In this document: piece after piece, positions 53,117 to 63,013 of the stretch
How positions within the stretch are numbered: position 1 is the stretch's first letter
How the letters are laid out: each line of letters begins with the position of its first letter
Assembly: GCF_963677065.1 (NCBI RefSeq)
Contig: NZ_OY781872.1
Coordinates: 2,537,419-2,601,418, forward strand
DNA length: 64,000 bases
Reading direction: 5' to 3'
Source: an uncultured Methanoregula sp.
GTDB lineage: Archaea > Halobacteriota > Methanomicrobia > Methanomicrobiales > Methanospirillaceae
Translations under genes and position numbers: made by a program
Notes under the pieces: generated by a model
What the model was told of the DNA's origin: nothing
What the model saw: only the letters and a program-made list of their open reading frames with translations
Database searches by the model: none

Positions 53117-53710
53117 GGAACCGGGGGGTCCGGTTCCCGTATCACTCCCAATATCGCCCCCGTACATACCTTTTCCTGAACGCCGGTCAGGAAAACACCC
53201 ATTTTTCCCGTTAAAAAAAGCCCGGCAATACCCCTCCGGGAGCCCACCTTAAATTTCGGCCGCCATGGGCGCCGGGCAGGGTCCGGGCCACGATCCGTAG
53301 GGCAGATCATGAAGTTTTTGCGCAATTTCTCGGGCCGCTAAATTGCACGGTTTTATTCCGCGATAACGGGTTTTTTTCAAGAACCGGGCGAATATTGGGA
53401 TATTTTTCTACTCTGTTGGCACCATTTCCACTGCCGAATTTTTTTAAGAAAACGGCCCGGAAAGCCCTCCGTCGGAGAATGGTCATGGGGGGAGATACAG
53501 TCCCTGATACTATGCCAGGCGGGGGGCATCCGGCGGAGACCGGGGATCCTGCGGGTACGAGCGGTTTTTTGTGCGCAAAAAATTTCGAAAACTACCGGGT
53601 TCGTTTCAGGAAAAAGTTCCGGGAATTTTCCGGAAAGAAAAAAATACAATTATCCGGACAGGCAGGTTTTTAAAAAAAAACCGGACGGTTCGCGGACTCC
53701 AGATTAAAAA
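53117..53710. other. Intergenic, no gene seen
   Basis: GC-rich words alternate with A/T homopolymers. CCTCCGTCGGAGAATGG at about 53470 resembles the CTCCGACGGAGAACGG core of the repeat at 18868. No open frame looks genuine. Confidence 0.45.
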
Positions 53711-54583
53711 TTATTTCTTAGTGATGGGATAGCCTTCCTTCTCGGTGACGGTCTTGAACGCGGCCATCAGCTGGCGCGTGATCGGGCCGGGCTTGCCCGA
53801 GCCGATGATCCGGCCATCCACCCAGGTGATCGGTGCAACTTCGGCAGCCGTACCCGTGCAGATCATCTCGTCTGCAGTGTAGAGATCGAAGTACCCGAGG
53901 TTCTGCTCCTTCACCGTGATGCCATGGGCCCGGGCGATCTCAAGAAGGACCATCCGCGAGATCCCGCGAAGGTTGTTGAGGGTCGGGGGCGTGAGGATCT
54001 CGCCGTTCTTGACAATGTACAGGTTGTCGCCCGAACCTTCGGAGATGTACCCGTTCGTGTCAAAGAAGATTGCTTCGTCCCCGCCCTTGTAGTTCGCTTC
54101 GATCTTGGCAAGGATGTTGTTGAGGTAATTGAGACTCTTCACGTTCGGCGGCAGGCATTCGGCCGGGTTGCGCCGGATCGAGACCGTGACTCCTTTGAGC
54201 CCCTTCTCGTACAGGTCGCCGTACATTGCGCCCCAGGTGACCGCGACGATGACCACCGATGCGACTTTGCACTTGCGGGGATCGAGGCCAAGGTCCCCGA
54301 CCCCGCGGGTGATGATCGGCCGGATATACGCATCCGTGAGATTGTTTCTCCGGAGCGTCTCGCAGATGGCCTCCGTCATCTCATCTTTTGTTATCGGGCA
54401 CTGGAGATCGATGGTTTTCGCTGAATCATAGAGCCGGTCGATGTGCTCCTTGAGCCGGAACACCCTGCCATTGTAACAGCGGATGCCCTCGAACACGCCG
54501 TCGCCATAGAGGAATCCGTGGTCGAAGACAGAGATCCTGGCCTCTTCTTCCGGAAGGTACTTGCCGTCCTTGTAAATTATCAT
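53711..54583 (-). CDS. ilvE: Branched-chain amino acid aminotransferase
   Basis: A 290-residue fold-type IV PLP enzyme that makes leucine, isoleucine and valine from their keto acids with glutamate. It has [18 protein letters not shown] near the N-terminus, the PLP lysine in [10 protein letters not shown], and the phosphate-binding segment [10 protein letters not shown]. The start at 54583 (MIIYKDGKY) matches the family; the frame extends 47 codons further without similarity. No ribosome binding site is visible, so the mRNA may be leaderless. It is divergent from the PAS gene at 54736. Confidence 0.92.
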   Translation of the reverse strand: MIIYKDGKYLPEEEARISVFDHGFLYGDGVFEGIRCYNGRVFRLKEHIDRLYDSAKTIDLQCPITKDEMTEAICETLRRNNLTDAYIRPIITRGVGDLGLDPRKCKVASVVIVAVTWGAMYGDLYEKGLKGVTVSIRRNPAECLPPNVKSLNYLNNILAKIEANYKGGDEAIFFDTNGYISEGSGDNLYIVKNGEILTPPTLNNLRGISRMVLLEIARAHGITVKEQNLGYFDLYTADEMICTGTAAEVAPITWVDGRIIGSGKPGPITRQLMAAFKTVTEKEGYPITKK

Positions 54584-54735
54584 AGATGTGATTGGGGCGG
54601 CCGGGGTTTTGTAGTTTTTTCTTTTGTACGGCAGGCATGCCCGCGTGGTGCAGCACACATAAAATTGATATACATCCGGGGAGTTATGTGACACAACGAG
54701 TAATGGCGGGGATTTTGGGAGCACGAGGTTTTTAC

Positions 54736-55407
54736 ATGGCTGACAAGAAAACAGGGCTGATTGAGGAGACTGTTGCGGCCGGTCCCTCTTCGGTAGATCT
54801 CTTCCGCACGGTCTTTGAACGCATCCAGACCGCGATCATGGTTGTTGATCCGGTTCTCCATAAAATTGTCGATGTCAACCCCCTGATGGAATCCCTTACC
54901 GGTTTCTCCCGGAACCAGCTGCTGGGAAACGGCTGCCAGGGATTCGTCTGCCCGGTGAAATGCGGCGAATGCCCGATCACCGACCTTCACAAGAATGTCC
55001 TGAACATCGAGAGCGAGATCATCAATGTGAAAGGCGAACGGGTGCCGGTCTTAAAGACCGTTGCGAAAGCGGATATTGGCGGGAAGGAGTACTTAATCGA
55101 GAGCTTCACCGATATCACGGACCGGGTAAGGGCCGATGAACGCCAGCTCGCCCTCATCGTCTTTCTGTCGGAATCGATCCTGCGGGCAAAAAAACCGCTC
55201 GAACTGATGCAGGCAGACTTCCGCGAGCTTGCCGGGCAGGTGGCAAGCGGGGATTACGATGCCGAGGATATCCGCATGCAGCTCCAGATGCACGCAAACA
55301 ACCTTGGACAGATCCTCATAAACATCGAAGAACTCCAGAAGAACGCTGTTGAAGGCCGGACCTCCGATCTCCCCCTGGAGTACAGGGAATTTTTCGTCAG
55401 GAAGTGA
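54736..55407 (+). CDS. PAS protein with four-cysteine motif and degenerate DHp-like C-terminus
   Basis: A 223-residue soluble protein. PAS domain at about 20-130 ([33 protein letters not shown]). A loop in it carries [14 protein letters not shown], four cysteines that could hold a metal, an Fe-S cluster or redox switches. Residues 135-223 are the same helical block as in 1500-1901 and 3076-3954, ending EFFVRK, and again without kinase domain or phospho-histidine. The start at 54736 follows GAGGT by six bases; a longer upstream frame is unlikely. The RecA-like gene follows six bases after the stop, so the pair mirrors 1500-1901/925-1491. Confidence 0.7.
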   Translation: MADKKTGLIEETVAAGPSSVDLFRTVFERIQTAIMVVDPVLHKIVDVNPLMESLTGFSRNQLLGNGCQGFVCPVKCGECPITDLHKNVLNIESEIINVKGERVPVLKTVAKADIGGKEYLIESFTDITDRVRADERQLALIVFLSESILRAKKPLELMQADFRELAGQVASGDYDAEDIRMQLQMHANNLGQILINIEELQKNAVEGRTSDLPLEYREFFVRK

Positions 55408-55413
55408 CCCTGA

Positions 55414-55989
55414 GTGGATACGCCCCAAAAAACCATAGAGAATCAGGACAGCATGCTCTGCCTGATCCTCTCTGAACCGGATAAAACCCAGGACATGAAC
55501 CTGATGGTCATGAAGAGGATCATAGAGCGGGGCTGCATCCCCCTCATCGTCACGGTCAACAAGCCGGCCAAAGTCCTTGCCAAGATGTACGCAAAGGAAG
55601 CTATCAGCCCCGAATCCTATTACGTCATCGATGCCGTGACCCAGTATTCCGGCGGGACATGTACCCCCGGCCCCCGGGTGAAATATGTCACCAATCCCTC
55701 GAACCTCACGGATCTCGGCATTGCCATCACAGAACTGTTGAAGCAGATGCCGGAAGGAAAAAAATGCATCATGTTCGACTCAGTGAGCATGCTGCTGATC
55801 CACATCCCCTCGGCGACAGCCTCGAAATTCCTCCATTTCGTTGTCAACAAGCTCCAGCTCGGGGATGTCTCGGGGATCTTCCTTTCTGTTGAGAAAGGGC
55901 TGGACCCGGTGATCCTCTCCCAGATGAGCGCTTTTGTGGACCATATCATCGATTACGAGAAGGCGATCGATTCGCCGTGCATCCCGTAA
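55414..55989 (+). CDS. RecA/KaiC-like protein without visible Walker A, second copy
   Basis: A 191-residue paralogue of 925-1491. It starts at GTG 55414, six bases after the PAS gene. It shows the strand KCIMFDSVSMLL (Walker-B-like), FVVNKLQLGDVSGIFLSV and EKGLDPVILSQM, with no P-loop. Its repeated pairing with a degenerate DHp-domain protein implies a functional couple. Function unknown; ATP binding is doubtful. Confidence 0.6.
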   Translation: MDTPQKTIENQDSMLCLILSEPDKTQDMNLMVMKRIIERGCIPLIVTVNKPAKVLAKMYAKEAISPESYYVIDAVTQYSGGTCTPGPRVKYVTNPSNLTDLGIAITELLKQMPEGKKCIMFDSVSMLLIHIPSATASKFLHFVVNKLQLGDVSGIFLSVEKGLDPVILSQMSAFVDHIIDYEKAIDSPCIP

Positions 55990-56016
55990 CGCGGAGGGCC
56001 GGGGCAGGGTGTGCAG

Positions 56017-57393
56017 TCAGGCACGCTTCCGGCAGGTGTCGATGAAGTGCGCAAACATGCCGGCACTTGCCACCGGGTGGAGATGCGTGTAACTGCCAAG
56101 GGTATTGTTGCTGACCGCACCATCCAGGTTCTCCCGGATCCCGACACCGCGGGAGAGGGTGTAGGCGTACCGGGTCTCTTTTGCCAGGTCAACGTCCGAG
56201 TAATGGAACTCGTGTCCCCGGAACGCCGCTGCACCGAACGGGGATCCCGCTGAGCAGGTTCCCTCGACATAGCTGACAACCCGCCGGGCAGGCATCCGGG
56301 TCTCGCCCGGAAACACCCCGCACATCGCGTAGTTCTCATCAGCGGGGAGATCATGCCATCCTTCTTTGAGCCGGATCCGGTCGGTCAGATACATCAGGCC
56401 CCCGCATTCCGCGTACACCGGGGTCCCGTTCCGGGAAATTTCTGATATCGCTTCCCGCATCCGGTCGTTCTTCTCCAGCTCGCCGGCGAAGAGTTCCGGG
56501 TAACCCCCGCCGATTATGTAACCGTCCGCATCCGGCAGCCGGTCATGGACCGGGCTGAAGGGAACCACCGATGCCCCGAGCGAGGGAAGGAGATCGAAGA
56601 GATCGGCATAATAGAAATTGAACGCCTCGTCAAGAGCAACCCCGATCGTGACATCCGGTTCCTGCTTTTTGTCAAAGAGCATGGCCGGAGAGGACGGGAC
56701 CGGTGCATCCTTCATGATCCGGCAAAACGCATCGAGATCCACGTACCGCTCGATGAGACCCGTGATGGTCCGGATCCGGTCCCCGAACTCATCGCTCCGG
56801 GATCCTTCCCGGTACGGGACGAGACCGAGATGGCGCATGGCAAGCTGCATCTCTTCCATCCGGGGGATCGCACCGATCACCGGGATACCGCAGTAATGCT
56901 CGATGGCCGCGGTGGCCTTGGTGCGGTGCTGCTCTCCCTTGATATTGTTGAGGATGACTCCGGCAATGGTGAGATCGGGATCAAAGGACTGGAACCCTTT
57001 GACAACCGCGGCTGCACTGCGGGTGATGCTCTGGGCCGAGACTACAAGGACAACCGGAAGGTCGAGGGCTTTTGCAACGGCAGCAGTGCTTCCGGTATCG
57101 GTGAGGGCTTCTGCCCCTTCGTACAGCCCCCGGACCCCTTCGATGATGGCGATATCCGCGTCCCGGCACCCGTACGCAAAAATATCCTTCACCTGCGGCC
57201 CGGAGAGCGTGTAACTGTCCAGGTTCCGGCAGGGCCTTTTTGAAACTGCTGAAAGATACGAGGGATCGATATAGTCCATCCCTACCTTGAAGGTCTGGAC
57301 CCGGGATTTTTCTGACAGAAGGGCGGTAAGAGCAAGCGTGATGCTCGTCTTCCCGCTGCCGGACCGGTCGCCTGAGATGAGCACCTGCTTCAT
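56017..57393 (-). CDS. cfbB: Ni-sirohydrochlorin a,c-diamide synthase CfbB
   Basis: A 458-residue CbiA/CobB-family amidase. It uses ATP and glutamine to amidate the a and c side chains of Ni-sirohydrochlorin on the route to coenzyme F430, the nickel cofactor of methyl-CoM reductase. N-terminal P-loop SGDRSGSGKTS; C-terminal class I glutaminase domain with the nucleophile in YAECGGLMYL and histidine in GHEFHYSD. CbiA of B12 synthesis has the same fold; the cfb neighbours decide the name. It overlaps cfbD by four bases and is last of the operon. Confidence 0.9.
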   Translation of the reverse strand: MKQVLISGDRSGSGKTSITLALTALLSEKSRVQTFKVGMDYIDPSYLSAVSKRPCRNLDSYTLSGPQVKDIFAYGCRDADIAIIEGVRGLYEGAEALTDTGSTAAVAKALDLPVVLVVSAQSITRSAAAVVKGFQSFDPDLTIAGVILNNIKGEQHRTKATAAIEHYCGIPVIGAIPRMEEMQLAMRHLGLVPYREGSRSDEFGDRIRTITGLIERYVDLDAFCRIMKDAPVPSSPAMLFDKKQEPDVTIGVALDEAFNFYYADLFDLLPSLGASVVPFSPVHDRLPDADGYIIGGGYPELFAGELEKNDRMREAISEISRNGTPVYAECGGLMYLTDRIRLKEGWHDLPADENYAMCGVFPGETRMPARRVVSYVEGTCSAGSPFGAAAFRGHEFHYSDVDLAKETRYAYTLSRGVGIRENLDGAVSNNTLGSYTHLHPVASAGMFAHFIDTCRKRA

Positions 57394-58463
57394 ACCAGGC
57401 TCCGGAGCACGGCGCCGAACTCACTCTCCACAACTGCCCGGACCCCGAGGGTTTTGGGGTGAAGATCCACTTCAACCATCACGTGCTTGTGACCGAGATC
57501 CCGGAGAGGTTCCACCTGCCGGGGCCCGTTCGTGATCGAGAAGCACTCGATCCCGTCCGTGTACTCCTGCGGGATTGCATGGGGAACACCGGTGATGAGG
57601 GCAAAGCCGGGTGCAATCTTTCGGAGAATCTTCCCGAGGGCATCCCCGTTCGCCCCGTACTCGTCCAGCGCCCCGACAAGGCGGGGAGTTACCCCGCGGG
57701 CTTTCATCTCGTCAAGAATCCGCTCTGCATCGGCCCGCACTTTGGGCAGGCCGCGCTGGTCGAGGTTCGCGATGTACGTGATATCCGCTGCCGGACAGGC
57801 ATCGTGGAGCGCGATGAGGGCATCGGAGAACATGTACGCGGTCTCTTTCTTGGCATTCAGGATGGCAACGCCTTTCTTCCCGCTCCTGGCAAGTTCGAGA
57901 AGGCGCTTTGCCGCCACATGTTTCAGGTCTCCCCGGGACGGCTCGATGTAGGCTTTGCAGGCCGCACCCCGGACCCGCTCAACCTCGTTTGCCTTCTCCA
58001 TCAGGAACCGCTGCCGGTCCATCTCTTCTGCAGAGATCCACCCGACCCCCTCGGCAGCTTCCAGGGTCCGGAGAACTCCCGCGATATTCTCGGGGTAGCC
58101 GGCATGGATGTCGACTGCGATTGTCGGCGTGGTGATGCCGGCCCCGTCAATGGCGGACTGGAGATCTTCGCCAATGATCATGGAGACGCAGGTCCCGATA
58201 ACAGCAATCCGCTGCGGGGAGAACGTATCCTCGGCGTATCGCAGGACTTCTTCTAAGGGATTCTGGCCCCCGAAGATGAATTCATTGTCTGCAAGGGATG
58301 TGGTCAGGACCCGCATCCCGTCCTCTTCAAGGAGCCGGGCATGCTTGAACGAGCAGCCGGAGGGGCCGTGAAGGACGGACACATCCACCTTGAGATCGCG
58401 GGCGGTGTAAAGGGCGGCAACAATCGAACTGGGCCGGGGGTGCATGGATTTCATCTCAATCAT
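57390..58463 (-). CDS. cfbD: Ni-sirohydrochlorin a,c-diamide reductive cyclase CfbD
   Basis: A 357-residue NifD/NflD-like protein, the catalytic part of the nitrogenase-like complex that reduces and cyclises the macrocycle to 15,17(3)-seco-F430. Cluster cysteines are seen in LHGPSGCSFKH and VIGTCVSMI. Its electron donor CfbC (NifH-like) is not in the window and must be encoded elsewhere. It overlaps both cfbE and cfbB by four bases. Confidence 0.92.
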   Translation of the reverse strand: MIEMKSMHPRPSSIVAALYTARDLKVDVSVLHGPSGCSFKHARLLEEDGMRVLTTSLADNEFIFGGQNPLEEVLRYAEDTFSPQRIAVIGTCVSMIIGEDLQSAIDGAGITTPTIAVDIHAGYPENIAGVLRTLEAAEGVGWISAEEMDRQRFLMEKANEVERVRGAACKAYIEPSRGDLKHVAAKRLLELARSGKKGVAILNAKKETAYMFSDALIALHDACPAADITYIANLDQRGLPKVRADAERILDEMKARGVTPRLVGALDEYGANGDALGKILRKIAPGFALITGVPHAIPQEYTDGIECFSITNGPRQVEPLRDLGHKHVMVEVDLHPKTLGVRAVVESEFGAVLRSLV

Positions 58464-59677
58464 CTCCAGGTTTTTACCGAAAGGACAAGGGATCCTGAAA
58501 GAGTGTTGTCCTTTGCAAGGGAATAGCCTTCTTCAAGCGTGGCCGCCCGGGCGGTTATGACGGGCTCCAGCTCCCGGAATTCCGGAGTATCCCGGGCCGG
58601 CAGCTCTCCCACCCAGATGACCCGGGCCGGCTCTGTCTCGCGGATCACGGAGAGGATCTGGTCCGGCAGGAAATTTTCGCAGACTTTGCCGTCACCCGCA
58701 GCCTGGCCGATGACGAGCGTGACTTCAGGGATGCCGGAAAGGGCTCTGGCGTACCGGATCGCATCCAGGGTGGTGGCTGCATTTGTCCCGCTGTTGGAAT
58801 TATCAACCGTGAGGATCCCGGCGGAAACCGTTGTGGACATCCGGCCGGGAAGCGCAGGGAACAACGCAAGCGGGGAGGGATCGATCCCGAGAAGAACGGC
58901 AGCTGCTGCGGCAAGGCAGAGAGGAGTCCGGTAGGAGGGGAGGAGAAGAAGGGAGTTGCTGAACCGGTACTCTTTTTCACCGAACGAGACCCGGCAACCG
59001 GTACCTTCGCAGGATACAATATCATCGGTGTGCACAACTCCTGGCCGATTCGGCCGGAGGCTGCCCGTAACAAGCAGCTGCTTTGCGGCCCGGGCCGAGG
59101 ATAATTTTTCTGCAACCGCGGATTTCTTGCCGGCCGCAAACGAATAATCCTCGTCCGAGGTTATGATGGCAAGGGTTCCGGCGCCGGTGACCCCGAGCGA
59201 TTCCTCGGCAACCAGCCAGCCGCCGGATTGCCGGGCAAGGTCCGCGGCAGAGAGAACGGAGGCCGGGGTGATGCTGCTCCGCGAGATCCAGCTCTTCTCC
59301 GGGTACCGGTAGGTTCCTGAGGAGGTATGAAGAACTCCCGGCCCGGGAAGGAGAAAGGCCAGGGCATGGGCGGTCGTTGTCTTTCCCCGGGAACCGGTTA
59401 TCTCGATCATGGGGTCCGGGATATCCGGACCCAGGAGCTCGCGGACCATCGCGTGATGGGAAATAACCGGGACATTTCTGTTTTTGAGCAGGATATGATC
59501 CGGATCGAGATGGACCGGCGCGGTGATCAGATCATAGGAGCGCGAACGTGCGGTCTTTACACTGACAGGCCCGGCCTCCCGGTACACGTCAACCGTATCA
59601 ACATCATCGAGACGGGCAGTCAGCGCCCGCCCGATTGCATCCCCGCCATGGATCGTGTCCAGAACCAGGATGTGCAT
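58460..59677 (-). CDS. cfbE: Coenzyme F430 synthase CfbE
   Basis: A 405-residue MurF-like ligase that closes the last carbocyclic ring of F430 with ATP. Mur-ligase P-loop in EITGSRGKTTTAHALA, and the later DNSNSGTNAATTLDAI with FLPGPG-type loops. It lies nine bases after cfbA and overlaps cfbD by four bases. Confidence 0.9.
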   Translation of the reverse strand: MHILVLDTIHGGDAIGRALTARLDDVDTVDVYREAGPVSVKTARSRSYDLITAPVHLDPDHILLKNRNVPVISHHAMVRELLGPDIPDPMIEITGSRGKTTTAHALAFLLPGPGVLHTSSGTYRYPEKSWISRSSITPASVLSAADLARQSGGWLVAEESLGVTGAGTLAIITSDEDYSFAAGKKSAVAEKLSSARAAKQLLVTGSLRPNRPGVVHTDDIVSCEGTGCRVSFGEKEYRFSNSLLLLPSYRTPLCLAAAAAVLLGIDPSPLALFPALPGRMSTTVSAGILTVDNSNSGTNAATTLDAIRYARALSGIPEVTLVIGQAAGDGKVCENFLPDQILSVIRETEPARVIWVGELPARDTPEFRELEPVITARAATLEEGYSLAKDNTLSGSLVLSVKTWR

Positions 59678-59686
59678 AAAAAAAGA

Positions 59687-60088
59687 TCAGATGAGGGTGA
59701 GTGCCTTTGCTGCGTTTTTCACCATCAGGTCTGCAAGCAGGGGATCGCTGCCGATAGGTTCGGCATAGACAAGGGGAATGCTCTTCCCGTTCAGGGCAAA
59801 ACTGCCCTTCTTTACACCCTCGGGAAGGCCGATCTCGCCGGGGATGTCCTTCTCGATGTGGACGCCTTTTGCAAGAAAGAGGGGCACGACAACGAGCGCA
59901 TCGATCTTTTCCTGCCGGAACGCTTCGAGCGAATCCTTGATGGATGGCTTGTTCATGTTCATGAAACCGCACTTTACCACGTAATCCGGATTCTTTTCCT
60001 TGATGAATACGGCGGTCTTCTCGACAAGTTCCTGGTTGTAGGGCATCGTGCTGCCATGCCCTACGAGTAACATTCCCTTCTTACTCAT
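59687..60088 (-). CDS. cfbA: Sirohydrochlorin nickelochelatase CfbA
   Basis: A 133-residue CbiX-small chelatase, active as a homodimer, which inserts nickel into sirohydrochlorin as the first step to F430. The metal-binding histidines are in LLVGHGSTMP and AKGVHIEKD. The start at 60088 (MSKKGMLLV) is set by the family start; a longer frame upstream has no similarity. It is first in the operon cfbA-cfbE-cfbD-cfbB. Confidence 0.92.
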   Translation of the reverse strand: MSKKGMLLVGHGSTMPYNQELVEKTAVFIKEKNPDYVVKCGFMNMNKPSIKDSLEAFRQEKIDALVVVPLFLAKGVHIEKDIPGEIGLPEGVKKGSFALNGKSIPLVYAEPIGSDPLLADLMVKNAAKALTLI

Positions 60089-60871
60089 TGTGTAGACTCC
60101 AGATGATCGTATGACGGGGTTTTTTTGAAATCCCCCACCGGAATAGTTTCGATTTTCCGTATGCCAAAATGCGGGCATGAGAAAATACTACGTATGAAAA
60201 TATACGTACAATCGTAATAACTTTCTTGTTTGTTCCGCTACGGCGGATAATGGCAGGGGAAGATAAGCCCGGTTTTTTATGGAAGTCATCGGATCAGGTT
60301 TTTTTTCAGGCAGGACAAAATTTCCGGGAATCCGATCGCATGTCGTCATTTTTTATTTTTATTATTAAACGTTTTTATTATAAATTATAAATAAGTATGA
60401 GCGATAGTAGACCAAACGCTCTTCTCAAACAAGCATTCCCGATCTGTTCAACGTCCGGATAAAATCCGCTCCACCAGGTTGCTGAATTGCGTTCGCAGAA
60501 GGATGCGGAAAAAACCGGCCCATGGAGACCGGAATCCCCGGCAACACCATCTCATTTTTTCTTCCGGGCCCGGATGCAACGAGAAAAAACCGGAAATACA
60601 AAAGAAACCTGTTTTTCCATTTTTTCGTATCAGCGTACCAAAAGTTCCATGAAGATCCAATCCCATTGACCGGGAAAGACCGGTCAATTTATAATTAAAT
60701 TGTATAATCAATAAAGCAAATGTATTAATAATATTATTTCAAACGCTATTAGCAACAATCAGCCATTGCGTGAGACCCCCATGAGCACTCGAAATCCCAT
60801 CTCAACTTTATACGGCCGGGCGTTTTCCCCCCCGGTCCACCACGATCTTCATCGTACGGAGTGCTGAATTC
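60089..60871. other. Intergenic, AT-rich, promoter side of the cfb operon
   Basis: Contains long AT boxes (60360-60400 and 60690-60750) that can serve promoters on either strand. GTATTTTC-like boxes near 60185-60205 are candidate promoter elements for cfbA on the complement. No gene is supported. Confidence 0.45.
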
Positions 60872-61630
60872 ATGACTATACGAACGACAGCCATTAGATG
60901 CACCTGCCTTCTCCTGATCGGCCTTGTACTGATCCTGCCAGTCAGTGCAATTGTGGAGAACATCGAAATTCCGGCAAGCCGCGATCTTCCCGACCGGGAC
61001 CGGCCCGAGAACATTGCCGCCCTCAAGAACCACAACGCGTACATCGGGGAATCCCAGGAAGCCCGGATGATTGGAGTAATTTCCTACATCAACAGCATCA
61101 GCGGCGGGACCGGTGCCGGTAAGTTACAGGAGATCCGATCCGATTACATGGCGGCAGCAGCATCAATCCCGCTCATGAACAGATCCGACCGGATAAACGA
61201 GCTCAGGGACGAGATGTGCGTCCAGTCAGGCCGTTTCGCGCAGGAGACCCAGGGCCGGATGCTCATATTCAACGGCACTCCCGAAGGCATGCGGGAGACC
61301 GTGAATATCTCGCTGAATGCCTTTGACCGATCCCTGGACAACGGGACCGAGCCCCTCTGGCTTGCCGGGAAAAATGCCCGTATTGTCATCTTTGACCGGG
61401 AGTCCCAGGAACGGAACTACACCTTACGGAACCTGAAAGACGAAGGATATGATGTCACGGGACCAGAAGAGATCTCCGACCGTATCAATGCAAAACGTTC
61501 CGGCCTTGAATCTGCTGCCGCAACGAGCGATGGGGAGAAAATCCTTGCGATAAACACCGAAATCCGGAGCCTCAACCAGCAGTTCCGGAATTCCATTGCA
61601 GCTCTCCGGGCAATCCCGAAAACCGGATGA
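60872..61630 (+). CDS. Secreted helical protein, hypothetical
   Basis: A 252-residue protein with a clear signal peptide (CTCLLLIGLVLILPVSA, cleavage before IVENIEI). The mature part is helical and charged, with repeated NxS/T sites. No domain is recognised. GGAG lies ten bases before the ATG. No operon partner. Confidence 0.65.
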   Translation: MTIRTTAIRCTCLLLIGLVLILPVSAIVENIEIPASRDLPDRDRPENIAALKNHNAYIGESQEARMIGVISYINSISGGTGAGKLQEIRSDYMAAAASIPLMNRSDRINELRDEMCVQSGRFAQETQGRMLIFNGTPEGMRETVNISLNAFDRSLDNGTEPLWLAGKNARIVIFDRESQERNYTLRNLKDEGYDVTGPEEISDRINAKRSGLESAAATSDGEKILAINTEIRSLNQQFRNSIAALRAIPKTG

Positions 61631-61873
61631 GATGCATATCTGCCGGGATGGAATGTGATGCGAGACCGCCGCTCGCGTTTTCATGGATTCGCGATGATCG
61701 CACGCTGACAGAAATTTTTTTCCTGCGTTTATTTCCCGCGTTTATTTTCCCGGACTCCGGTCTTTTCCCTGCAGCAATCTGAAAAATCCACAGACAGCTC
61801 AGGCCCACCGGGGGCTGGCGGGTAAATAATATGCAAAGAAATTTGTTCCGGCACCATCAACAGATATGAACTC

Positions 61874-63013
61874 ATGATGGATGCTTTTGAGCGCTTCGGG
61901 CTGCTCATCAATGACCGGGTAGCCAGGACACCGATAGCGGTTGCGTCCATGGCAGGAATTGTGGACAGCGCCTATGCGCTTGAACGATCCGAGTACGCCG
62001 GCCTCGCATTCATCGGGGGCTATTCCATTGACGGGCCGGCCATGGCTGCGGCAAAGGAGATGGCTGCCGGGGGAGACCGGAAGGAATTCATTTTCGATAA
62101 TCCGATCGAAGAACTCCGGCGCCAGGCTGACCTTGCCAAAGGAAACCCCCTGATCCTCGGGATCAATCTCCGGGGAACAACGCCCGAAGCATTTGCATCG
62201 GTTGCAGAAGCACTCGGCGACAGCGTTGTGTACGAGATCGATGCCCACTGCCGGCAGCCGGCCATGGTTGCTGCGGGATGCGGGGAATATTACCTGAAAA
62301 ATATACAGAAACTTGCAGCAGTTATCCGGGCGCTCAAGGCCCGGGGCGTGACCGTATCGGTGAAAATCCGGGCGGGCGTTGCCGAAGACGACCGGATCCT
62401 TGCCCGGGCCATCTGGTCTGCCGGTGCAGATATCCTCCATATCGATCTCATGGACTTCGGCTCGGCAAAACTCCGGCAGATCCGGAACAGCTGCCCGCTC
62501 CTCATCATCGCCAACAACTCCATCAACACGTTCGACCGGATGCGCGAGATGCTCTCCCACGGGGCCGACATGGTCTCGCTGGCCCGGAAATCCGACGAGC
62601 GGACGCTTGCCGGTCTCGATGCCGCGATAACCCGGTATGCCGATGAAGAGGGATGGTACAATTCCCCAAAGCAGCTCTGCCGGGGCGGGGATATCCGCGC
62701 CCTCACGTTCTGCTGCATGCCCGTCAAGGAATGCCCGCTCATCCCGACCCTGACCCGCATTGGCATGCCCCGGGATGACTACATCGCCATGAAACTCGAG
62801 TCGGTGAAAGGAACTCCCCTTGAGGAAGGAAAACAGACCTGTTTTGGCAGCCTTGCCTGGTGCTGCAAGACCTCGTCCCCCTGCATGTTCCGGGACATGA
62901 CCTTGAAACTGGGCGGCGTTTCGAAGAAAGAATATATGCGGCTGAAACGCGATCTCTCTGATACCATAATGGATCGTGTCTTCCATGACGTGCCTTCCGA
63001 TGAGAGCAGCTGA
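61874..63013 (+). CDS. Methanogenesis marker protein 9
   Basis: A 379-residue protein with a dihydrouridine-synthase-like TIM barrel (TPIAVASMAGIVDSAY, LGINLRGTTPEAF, VSVKIRAGVAED, MVSLARKSDERT) and a cysteine-rich C-terminus (LTFCCMPVKECPL, CFGSLAWCCKTSSPC). This architecture is that of methanogenesis marker 9, found in nearly all methanogens and of unknown reaction; the cysteines suggest Fe-S clusters. A start at the second ATG (61877) is possible. It overlaps the next gene. Confidence 0.85.
   Translation: MMDAFERFGLLINDRVARTPIAVASMAGIVDSAYALERSEYAGLAFIGGYSIDGPAMAAAKEMAAGGDRKEFIFDNPIEELRRQADLAKGNPLILGINLRGTTPEAFASVAEALGDSVVYEIDAHCRQPAMVAAGCGEYYLKNIQKLAAVIRALKARGVTVSVKIRAGVAEDDRILARAIWSAGADILHIDLMDFGSAKLRQIRNSCPLLIIANNSINTFDRMREMLSHGADMVSLARKSDERTLAGLDAAITRYADEEGWYNSPKQLCRGGDIRALTFCCMPVKECPLIPTLTRIGMPRDDYIAMKLESVKGTPLEEGKQTCFGSLAWCCKTSSPCMFRDMTLKLGGVSKKEYMRLKRDLSDTIMDRVFHDVPSDESS

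Noticed and set aside
52783..53325. 180-codon minus-strand frame with 33-residue repeats
   Set aside because: The repeats come from the 99-base DNA repeat, and other frames are open as well; no start signal or family.
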